Source: Hyphococcus sp. (GTDB lineage: Bacteria > Pseudomonadota > Alphaproteobacteria > Caulobacterales > Parvularculaceae). From it: a stretch of 64,000 bases of DNA. The stretch covers positions 29,146 to 93,145 of the forward strand of contig JANQON010000010.1 in assembly GCA_028289605.1 (NCBI GenBank), given 5' to 3'. The position numbers were made by a program, and so were the translations under genes. The notes under the pieces are model-generated. The model had not been told where the DNA came from. It did no database searches and saw only the letters and a program-made list of their open reading frames with translations. Below, in pieces: positions 57,994-64,000 of this stretch (positions within the stretch are counted from its first letter, which is position 1; every line of letters starts with the position of its first letter).

Positions 57994-58848
57994 ATGACCA
58001 GCAATGAACAAGGTTCCGAGTCAAAAACCGCCAAACAGTCCGTCGACCAGGGACGCCGCAGTATCCTGGCCGGCGCTGCCACCGCCACCGTTGTCGGCGC
58101 CGCAACCGCCATTGGCAATAGCGCCTTGGCCGCGACCCAAGAGGCTAAAGCGGCTTACGCGGATCCTGTAACGCCAGGCTTGCCGAAAATTGATATGCAG
58201 ATCATTCCCGGGCGAACCGCCCTCGTCGTCGTCGATCCTCAAATCGATTTCCTAGATGAAAAAGGCGTAGCCTGGGGCGTGGTTGGCGAAAGCGTGACTG
58301 AACAGGGCGTGGTTGACAATTTGGAGCGCTTATTCATCGCCGCAAAATCCGTCAACATGCCGGTCGTCGTCTCGCCGCATTACTATTACCCGCAAGACCA
58401 TAAATGGAAGTTCGAAGGCACGCTTGAGCGCGTGATGCACGATATCAAAATGTTCGAGCGTAAAGATCCGCTCAATCTGGACGGCTTCGCGGGATCGGGC
58501 GCTGACTGGATGCCGCAATACAAGAAATACATCGAGGACGGCGAAACAATCGTGTGTTCACCGCATAAGGTCTACGGGCCGGAGCAAAACGATCTTGTTC
58601 TCCAATTGCGAAAGATCGGCATCGACAACGTGATTCTCAGCGGCATGTCGGCCAATCTTTGTGTCGAAAGCCATATGCGCGAATTGTTGGAGACGGGCTT
58701 TGAGGTCGCGGTCGTACGCGACGCAACAGCTGGCGCCAAAGTGCCGGAAGGCGATGGTTATCTCGCAGCGCTCATCAACTTCCGCATGATCGCCAACGCT
58801 GTCTGGTGGACCGATGAGGCTGTCAAACGGATCTCTCAGTCCGGTTAA
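57994..58848 (+). CDS. Tat-exported isochorismatase-like cysteine hydrolase
   Basis: A 284-residue protein. RRSILAGAATATVVGAATAI in the N-terminus is a twin-arginine-like signal ending near ALA. The hydrolase domain has the catalytic Asp in LVVVDPQIDFLDEKG and the nucleophile Cys in GMSANLCVESHMRELLETGF. Family members cleave isochorismate, nicotinamide, N-carbamoyl compounds or related amides; the substrate is unknown. AGAGGAG precedes the ATG. Periplasmic location is unusual for this family but several Tat-exported examples exist. Confidence 0.9.
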   Translation: MTSNEQGSESKTAKQSVDQGRRSILAGAATATVVGAATAIGNSALAATQEAKAAYADPVTPGLPKIDMQIIPGRTALVVVDPQIDFLDEKGVAWGVVGESVTEQGVVDNLERLFIAAKSVNMPVVVSPHYYYPQDHKWKFEGTLERVMHDIKMFERKDPLNLDGFAGSGADWMPQYKKYIEDGETIVCSPHKVYGPEQNDLVLQLRKIGIDNVILSGMSANLCVESHMRELLETGFEVAVVRDATAGAKVPEGDGYLAALINFRMIANAVWWTDEAVKRISQSG

Positions 58849-58898
58849 GTGCTAACGCTTACCCCCAAGGGCCATCGCCCCGAACGGATGGCTCAAAA

Positions 58899-58947
58899 GC
58901 GCCCGGCTAACGCCTCCCCATAGCGCCCCCCACCGTTAGCCGGGCGC
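58899..58947. repeat. Large inverted repeat after the hydrolase gene
   Basis: GCGCCCGGCTAACG (58899-58912) pairs with CGTTAGCCGGGCGC (58934-58947), a perfect 14-bp stem with a C-rich 21-base loop. No T run follows, so termination is possible but not typical. Confidence 0.7.
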
Positions 58948-59072
58948 ACTCAATCTGAATTGGGCGGCGCCGCGTTGCGTCCTGCCGCCGCTCCAAACCG
59001 CCCTGCGAAAACGACAGGCCGCTTTTGCGGGCGTTTCCTCGACATAGCCTGACCGCAAACAAGGAACAAAAA

Positions 59073-59558
59073 ATGACCAAATCACTTTACACCGCATGCG
59101 CCGCAATCGCGCTTTCGTTGTCGCTGACAACGCATGGCCTTGCTGCGGACGAATACAACGTCTCTAAAGGCGTAACGACCGCAGGCGTCCCCCTCGGACT
59201 TCACGGGTCCGACCCTGTCACGCTTTCGACATTTAACGCAGTCGCGGAAGGCGACGCTGCGCATACGGTCGTTGTCGACGATGTCGCATATTATTTTGCG
59301 TCTGCAGATTCTGCGCGCACCTTTGAGGCTGCGCCAAACAATTACCTGCCGCAGTTTGGAGGTTTCTGCGCATTTGCAGTCGCGCTTGGCAAGAAGTTCG
59401 ACGGCGACCCGCAATATGCCGACATCGTCGACGGAAAGCTCTATCTTTTCGTCAATGCGGAGATCTTTGAAAAATACAAGAAAGACTCAAAGCGCATCAT
59501 CGCAAAAGCACACAAAACTTGGCCGTCGATCAAAAACACGGCTGTCGGCGATCTCTGA
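59073..59558 (+). CDS. Exported YHS-domain protein
   Basis: A 161-residue protein with an N-terminal signal peptide (LYTACAAIALSLSLTTHGLA-A) and a YHS domain (YYFASADSARTFEAAPNNYL, PQFGGFCAFAVALGKKF). YHS domains often bind metals or occur with copper/haem proteins. ATG chosen at 59073, with AAGGAA upstream; the frame is open to 59025. Related proteins of this length (YHS, periplasmic) are common next to redox stress genes; role unknown. Confidence 0.85.
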   Translation: MTKSLYTACAAIALSLSLTTHGLAADEYNVSKGVTTAGVPLGLHGSDPVTLSTFNAVAEGDAAHTVVVDDVAYYFASADSARTFEAAPNNYLPQFGGFCAFAVALGKKFDGDPQYADIVDGKLYLFVNAEIFEKYKKDSKRIIAKAHKTWPSIKNTAVGDL

Positions 59559-59623
59559 TCGCCTGCGGCGGCTGATCATCCGTGATCAGTCGTCGCCCCC
59601 CTCAACAAACAACGATAAGGAAT

Positions 59624-59781
59624 ATGATGATGCGTCATCCGCTTCCGCTGTTCACAGAAGAAACAGCCCGCGCCAAAGTTCAAGCCGCCGAAGACGCCTG
59701 GAACTAGAAAGATCCCGAGAATGTCATGCTCGCCTACACGGTAGATTCGGAATGGCGAATCCGTAATGAGTTTTTACTACC
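59624..59781 (+). pseudogene. DUF1348 (NTF2-like) pseudogene fragment
   Basis: The ATG (ATGATGATG) has AAGGA upstream and reads MRHPLPLFTEETARAKVQAA then EDAWN, where TAG (59705-59707) interrupts, then KDPENVMLAYTVDSEWRIRN and EF before it diverges. This matches the DUF1348 N-terminus (PLPPFT.ETA..KV..AEDAWN..DPE.V). A normal protein is about 150 residues, so both an internal stop and a 3' truncation are present. Confidence 0.75.
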
Positions 59782-59785
59782 CAGT

Positions 59786-59980
59786 TCAAAACGGCTGGCT
59801 CATGAGCACCGAAATCGCCTTTGATAACCGAGTGCGATCACTGAGAAGGCGATTGAATTGTGTGTCACATCCGGAGACCGGCCCTGGGTAGTTTGAGATT
59901 TCGTCCACCAAGAGCCGACGAGCTTCCAGAAGCGTTTCAAGCGAGCTGTTTGCAAGCTCTTCATAGTGATACGAAGTCAT
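59786..59980 (-). CDS. Small hypothetical protein (64 aa)
   Basis: The 64-residue peptide MTSYHYEELANSSLETLLEA...LMSQPF is helical and polar. CDTQFNRLLSDRTRLSKAIS resembles a segment I associate with small hypothetical proteins of Alphaproteobacteria, but the family has no function. The minus-strand frame begins at an ATG at 59980; an ATG 12 bases earlier is possible. Possibly real, possibly chance. Confidence 0.45.
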   Translation of the reverse strand: MTSYHYEELANSSLETLLEARRLLVDEISNYPGPVSGCDTQFNRLLSDRTRLSKAISVLMSQPF

Positions 59981-60119
59981 GCGCAATCCCAAAGTAACAA
60001 GACATATTGAGTATCTCTAGAATTCACCGAATACACAAATGTCGTTACTCAGAAATTACGCGCCATCGCAGCGCTGATTGCGCTTAGCGTCTGTGATTCG
60101 CCGAAAACGGAAATTCCAC

Positions 60120-60566
60120 TCACCGTCTGCCAGCAATAGCAATAAGCGTGAATCCGGCGCCAATCACGAGGCAAAGCGGCGAGTAAAACAATAGGTCGTA
60201 TGTGGCGAAAGGCCGGGTTCGCTCAATCTGTTTGGCGAGCCCGATCCAAAAGCCTGCAACGCCTCGTGCGACAAAAATCAGCGCAATCACGCCGGCGCTC
60301 AAGCGAGCAAGCCAAGCCCAGCCGAGACTGAACACTCCGCTTGCCGACAAGGCAATTAGGCCAGCTACAACCAGAAGTACGGCCACGGTGAAAGTCATCC
60401 AGCTCGGCGGCATCCTTTCAAATTCTGGCGCACCGATCACCGTTTTGATCAAGGCTGCCTCTGTCAACGCCGGCCATAGCCCCCCTAAGGCCCAATAGGC
60501 ATGAAGCACTGCTATGCCGATGAGCAGGGCAAACAAAAAAAGTGCAATTGATTTCGATATTGCCAT
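60120..60566 (-). CDS. DUF3995 membrane protein
   Basis: A 148-residue, four-helix membrane protein. SIALFLFALLIGIAVLHAYW, GLWP, then FTVAVLLVVAGLIALSASGV and IFVARGVAGFWIGLAKQIE and ERTRPFATYDLLFYSPLCL match DUF3995, including the conserved RPFATYD and SPLCL motifs. Function unknown. The frame can also begin at a GTG at 60587 with GAGGA just after it, so the start is uncertain. Confidence 0.82.
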   Translation of the reverse strand: MAISKSIALFLFALLIGIAVLHAYWALGGLWPALTEAALIKTVIGAPEFERMPPSWMTFTVAVLLVVAGLIALSASGVFSLGWAWLARLSAGVIALIFVARGVAGFWIGLAKQIERTRPFATYDLLFYSPLCLVIGAGFTLIAIAGRR

Positions 60567-60862
60567 CTGCGTCGCGCCATTCCTCACACGTCATGAAGCT
60601 ACAAGGAAAATGCCGCTAAGCAAGGCTCACAAATGGTTGCAAAACCGCTATCTATTTCTCTTCGAAAGCGGACACTCTAGCCGGCCGAATTCACAGGCCA
60701 GTATCGGGTACGCTACTCTTTCGTAATTTGTTGTTTAGCGTGGTTGATCCAACCCCTTTGAACGTAGCCGCATTGAGACAGTAAAATGGCTGCATGAAAT
60801 GGAGCGGCTCTATGGTATAAGTGTTCTTTTGAGAGTTCTCGGAGGATGTTGGTTGAATAAAA

Positions 60863-60885
60863 AAAGGGCCGCAAAACGGCCCTTT
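60863..60885 (-). terminator. Rho-independent terminator of the serine protease gene
   Basis: AAAGGGCCG / CGGCCCTTT with a five-base loop (CAAAA on the plus strand). On the minus strand it is followed by a run of T, so it ends the protease transcript. Confidence 0.88.
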
Positions 60886-60939
60886 CTTCCTTGCGTTTCA
60901 TATTCTGAATTCGATCAGAAAAATGAAGCTCTCACGACG

Positions 60940-62106
60940 CTAGCACTTAGACGGGCCGAAGCTGCAGCCAAAGTTAACCAGCGTTCTGACATTCGTTGGA
61001 CCATTTGACGGGAATGCAGTGTTGTGACCAAACCGGGAAGCGCCCTGGATTTTGATTGAATCATCAACAAAGCCCCAGCTTGTGACAGCGGCCACTCGGT
61101 TGCGATTTGAGTCAACCGCGGGTGTTCCCTGGTAGCCGTCGGACTTGCCAAAGTTATGAATCCATGGGCCTCCACTGCTTCCGCCCGTCATGTTGGACCC
61201 GATGATGACTTGGTTGAAATCGGTGTCCGGTCCAAGGGCGAATGGGGCGTCTTGAACCGCAATCGACTCGTTTTGAATCATCCTTACGCCTGTATAACCG
61301 GCGGAAGGGTAAGAGATCTGCGTCAGATGCGCCGACAAGTCGCCGTCGCCGCCCAACGCTGTATATCCGCGATCGTTTTGGTAAAGGCCGTATCTGCCAA
61401 CGACATCACCCACTTCTTGTTCAACGCCTTCGCTATTGACTTGTGAGTTCATCACCAGAATGGCGACGTCATTCTCGCACACTACGCCTGTAGCGCCGGG
61501 CAGGCACCGGTCGGTGCCGTTAAAATAAACGCCGGGAATGATGATGGACTGTGATGTCCATGTTCCGAATGGCACATCGTCGTTGTGTCTTGCAGGCTGA
61601 AAGAACACTTGATCTGCAAAACCTGTACTGCCCAGGCCGAAATCATGTACGCAGTGCGCCGCGGTCAAAACAAGACCTGGTCGGATAACGGACGCCGAAC
61701 AGACAAAGAAACTTCCCCCGAAATCCATGAAAAGCTTGCCGGTCTGGCGATAGGGCGCCGAATCGACTGGCGCACTGTTGTTATTGGAGTTGGGTCTCTG
61801 AGCGACGATCCTAGATGTAAAGGGAAAGCCACCGAAAGCGCCAAAGGCTTGTGTCGAAATTCCCGATCCAGACTGTTGAAACAGGCCGATGTTAGGAAGT
61901 TGACTAATGTCGTCTAGCATCGGCATGCGCGACTTTGCATTTTCCATTTGCGAGGCGGTCATTTTGTTTGCCGCAGCAAAAGTCGGCGTATACGCGACCG
62001 CCTTTCCGTCACTACTCATTTCAACGTTTTGCGCCGTCGCTGTCGACGCCAGTCCGACAGCTAAAAGGCCCGAAAGTGCAGATTTCATAAAGGGCATTTT
62101 CCCCAT
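60940..62106 (-). CDS. Secreted trypsin-like serine protease
   Basis: A 388-residue protein with an N-terminal signal peptide (FMKSALSGLLAVGLASTATA-Q) and a roughly 95-residue pro-region. The triad is visible: His in GLVLTAAHCVHDFG, Asp in CENDVAILVMN and Ser in MTGGSSGGPWIHNFG. Eight or so Cys are possible disulfide partners, including the final CSFGPSKC. Chymotrypsin-fold; substrate unknown. Start at the ATG at 62106 or the internal ATG (MKSAL) at about 62088. Its own terminator lies at 60863-60885. Confidence 0.9.
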   Translation of the reverse strand: MGKMPFMKSALSGLLAVGLASTATAQNVEMSSDGKAVAYTPTFAAANKMTASQMENAKSRMPMLDDISQLPNIGLFQQSGSGISTQAFGAFGGFPFTSRIVAQRPNSNNNSAPVDSAPYRQTGKLFMDFGGSFFVCSASVIRPGLVLTAAHCVHDFGLGSTGFADQVFFQPARHNDDVPFGTWTSQSIIIPGVYFNGTDRCLPGATGVVCENDVAILVMNSQVNSEGVEQEVGDVVGRYGLYQNDRGYTALGGDGDLSAHLTQISYPSAGYTGVRMIQNESIAVQDAPFALGPDTDFNQVIIGSNMTGGSSGGPWIHNFGKSDGYQGTPAVDSNRNRVAAVTSWGFVDDSIKIQGASRFGHNTAFPSNGPTNVRTLVNFGCSFGPSKC

Positions 62107-62649
62107 ATGTGTCTCCTCCTACTTTGATAGGGGCGTACCTTAACCATGACTCGCAAAACATAAAAGGACGCAAGCGAATTCACGCGTCTCTTGAATTCGA
62201 CACTGCAGAATTGCTGCACGGTAACACCGTCGCCGGCGCCCGCGCATGCAAGCGCGCCTTGTGGATGCTCACGTATCTGGTGCGGAGCGGCGGCGTTCGT
62301 ACAGCAAGGTGTATGAAAAGTGTATGACATGCGCCGCCGATGGCCTTGTACAGGCGCCTTGTATGACATTTGCTTGGATCGCCCGGTGCGTACTTGTTGC
62401 CCATCATTTTGGGGGCGGCAATCGCTCGGTTTGGGGCGCTGGCGGATGCATCTGCGCACATTGCACTCTTTGTCAGATCAAGGCCATCGAAGTTGAGAGA
62501 GCGCCGAAACCTCAGAAGGCGCAGCGGCCGGGGCTTGGTGGATCGTATTCCTTTGTTCCTCGCGAACAATACCGGCTCACGTGACTTCAGTTGAAAAAAG
62601 TGGTCCGGCGTGAGGGAGAGAATCTGGCTTAATTCGTTACTCAAAGGAG
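62107..62649. other. Stretch without a recognised gene
   Basis: Several overlapping frames are open on both strands but none has family similarity. It lies between the protease gene and the IS3 remnant. A minus-strand frame at 62180-62644 (beginning MSNELSQILSLTPDHFFQLK) is the least unlikely, with no recognised domain. Confidence 0.35.
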
Positions 62650-62652
62650 ATG

Positions 62653-62933
62653 AGAATGAGCCGGAAACGATTTAAGCCTGAACAAATTATTGGAATGCTG
62701 CGAGAAGCCGAGGTGCGCCTCAGCGAAGGCGCAAAGGTTGGCGAGGTCTGTCGTCATCTCGGCGTGTCAGAACAGAGTTGCTATCGCTGGCGCAGAGAGT
62801 GCGGCGGATGGAGGATAGCCAGGCCCATCGCTTGAAGAAGCTGGATCGAGAGAATGCACGGCTGAAGAAGGTCGTAGCGGACCTGACGCTCGACAAGGCG
62901 ATCTTGAATGAGGCGCTAACGGGAAAGTACTAG
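62653..62933 (+). mobile_element. IS3-family transposase OrfA remnant, frameshifted
   Basis: MRMSRKRFKPEQIIGMLREA ... CRHLGVSEQSCYRWRRECGG is an IS3-family OrfA helix-turn-helix start. The first frame runs into a stop at 62833-62835, but the next frame continues the protein: MEDSQAHRLKKLDRENARLK then KVVADLTLDKAILNEALTG, ending TAG at 62931-62933. A one-base shift near 62808 joins them. No OrfB (DDE domain) follows. Confidence 0.85.
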
Positions 62934-63253
62934 GTCCTTCACGCCGCCAAAAATCTCTCCCAAGAAGGCGGCGGATTTGAGATTACGTTCGAGCCCTCCG
63001 GCGTCGCAGTCCAGTCCTAACCAGGGGAAAGCATTCTCGAAACCGCAGAACGCGCAGACGTCGATATCGATTACTCATACCGCAGCGGCAGCGGCGGCCT
63101 TTGCCAAGCGAAACTCCTTGCGGGCGAGGTCGACCTTGTCGTCGACGATGCGCTTGAGGAAGAGGACACTGAAAACGGCGTTATTCTGACGCGCCAGTCG
63201 TTTCCACGGAGGGACTGTCGGGTATCCGGATTTTCTAAGTAGCGATGGGTTTT
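62934..63253. other. Degenerate sequence between IS remnant and repeat copy B
   Basis: On the plus strand one frame reads ETAERADVDIDYSYRSGSGG then LCQAKLLAGEVDLVVDDALE and EEDTENGVILTRQSFPR without a start, stopping before the repeat; an unrelated-looking short frame precedes it. It may be a scrap of a larger gene. Not identified. Confidence 0.3.
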
Positions 63254-63551
63254 CCACTGGAGACCCGTTCGATCGCGGCCGCTTCCACCGCCATTTGTTT
63301 TGTCGAAATCCTGCAGTTTGTCGCCCGGTCGAAAATCTCGATTGGATCTCATGTGATTGCGTGCACGTGAGACGCATTATTTCGTCTCCGGTCGGCGTCG
63401 TTCGGCGCCTGTTTTTGCGCTTCTAGACCCGAAGTCTCCGGCGGTCGCGATGTGATTCAGTGTCGGCGCTGGAGACGATTTTAGGGGGCGACGGAAAAGC
63501 CGAGCAAGCGACGCTGCGAACTCCAGTCCGGAGACAAGGCTGTGTCGTTTA
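63254..63551. repeat. 298-bp direct repeat, copy B
   Basis: Counterpart of 56159-56456. Same boundaries, no gaps; the left flanks of the two copies differ. Confidence 0.92.
63481..63551 (-). pseudogene. Serine recombinase scrap, last 23 codons (copy 3)
   Basis: Encodes LNDTALSPDWSSQRRLLGFS and VAP before the stop, the same tail as copy 2. Everything upstream is lost at 63551; it has no function on its own. Confidence 0.85.
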
Positions 63552-63559
63552 AGGTCGTC

Positions 63560-63790
63560 ATGCTAGTTGGAAACACTGCGTTGATCGTGTTGGTGGTAAC
63601 ATCGTTGACGCCGACGTGGCGACGGCGAAACAACAAACCGCTGTCGCGTCCTGGGCCTGAAAATCGGTCTGTGACGTCCGTGCCGGGGATCATCTGCGCC
63701 GGACTTATTGTAGGTTCAGCAATCGCTTTGACAGCGTTAGCGATAGCAATCGGCGATCTTTCTTACTTGCGCTCAACTAGAACGATTTAA
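63560..63790 (+). CDS. Possible small membrane protein
   Basis: A 76-residue frame from an ATG at 63560 with two hydrophobic segments (MLVGNTALIVLVVTSL and VPGIICAGLIVGSAIALTAL). It starts at the truncated edge of repeat copy B and has no clear ribosome site, so it may be a by-product of the rearrangement. No family recognised. Confidence 0.3.
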   Translation: MLVGNTALIVLVVTSLTPTWRRRNNKPLSRPGPENRSVTSVPGIICAGLIVGSAIALTALAIAIGDLSYLRSTRTI

Positions 63791-63903
63791 CGCAACAACA
63801 GATGCGTTCTTGGCATAATCGCTTGGCCTAATGTCCGCTGTGACGAACAGGTGACGGTTTAGTCACAGGCCGTTGAACGGCAGTAGCGGACGAATAGCAG
63901 ACG

Positions 63904-64000
63904 TCAGTTGCGCGCCTCCGCACTGGCGTCGCGCAGCGCCTTAAACTCGCTGCCCTCGGCCCAGTTGGGCCACTCCTTGCTATTGCCGAGTCGTTCCGCG
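63904..64000 (-). CDS. C-terminal end of an unidentified protein (partial)
   Basis: The minus-strand frame reading AERLGNSKEWPNWAEGSEFK then ALRDASAEARN ends in TGA at 63904-63906 and is open to the window edge. The composition looks like genuine coding sequence, but too little is visible to assign a family. Confidence 0.4.
   Translation of the reverse strand, partial: AERLGNSKEWPNWAEGSEFKALRDASAEARN

Overview
The window carries an almost complete alphaproteobacterial photosynthesis gene cluster (PGC) of about 45 kb (11.0-55.6 kb) within ordinary chromosomal DNA. The genes fit an aerobic anoxygenic phototroph with a type II reaction centre (RC), one LH1 antenna and bacteriochlorophyll a. Cyclase chemistry is represented only by the oxygen-dependent AcsF; no BchE, PufC, LH2 (pucBA) or carbon-fixation genes are present. 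The pufQBALM, bchFNBHLM-lhaA-puhABC and ppaA-ppsR blocks are typical of Alphaproteobacteria. I cannot name the genus; a Caulobacterales/Parvularculales/Hyphomonadales-like lineage is only a guess.

Left flank (1-10.8 kb): a truncated FAD-linked oxidase, a Ca2+/Na+ antiporter, a ZntB-like transporter preceded by a coupled 40-codon ORF, a large MscS channel, a MarR regulator with its own promoter, dps, a 44-aa membrane peptide, a lipid-kinase-like protein, a metallophosphoesterase, and the C-terminal half of a serine recombinase.

PGC: a lipid-anchored cytochrome c; bchI-bchD-bchO-DUF3422 (+); crtC/crtD (-); crtE-crtF-bchC-bchX-bchY-bchZ-pufQ-pufB-pufA-pufL-pufM (+), forming a continuous superoperon; bciA (+); a DUF3833-like gene (-); then a long minus-strand operon read as bchF-bchN-bchB-bchH-bchL-bchM-lhaA-puhA-puhB-puhC-orf-acsF-puhE-hemA, in which most junctions overlap; then ppaA/aerR-ppsR-bchG-pucC-like-bchP-tspO-orf-hemC (+) and hemE (-). 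Together these cover 5-aminolevulinate and two haem steps, Mg insertion, methylation, ring E closure, both dark reductases, 8-vinyl reduction, esterification and phytyl reduction, RC/LH1 structure and assembly, and redox/light/B12 control. crtB and crtI are absent, so phytoene synthesis and desaturation must be encoded elsewhere. Four promoter regions share a PpsR-type operator of the form CGTCAA-N5-ATTGACA.

Right flank (55.6-64 kb): a frameshifted second copy of the same recombinase C-terminus, a TetR regulator facing a small membrane protein and a Tat-exported isochorismatase-like hydrolase across a 22-bp palindrome, a YHS-domain protein, a DUF1348 pseudogene, a DUF3995 protein, a secreted trypsin-like protease, an IS3 orfA remnant and a third recombinase scrap. 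The last two recombinase remnants lie in a 298-bp direct repeat about 7.1 kb apart. The PGC is thus bracketed by same-orientation remnants of one family of mobile element, which suggests (but does not prove) that it moved as a block.
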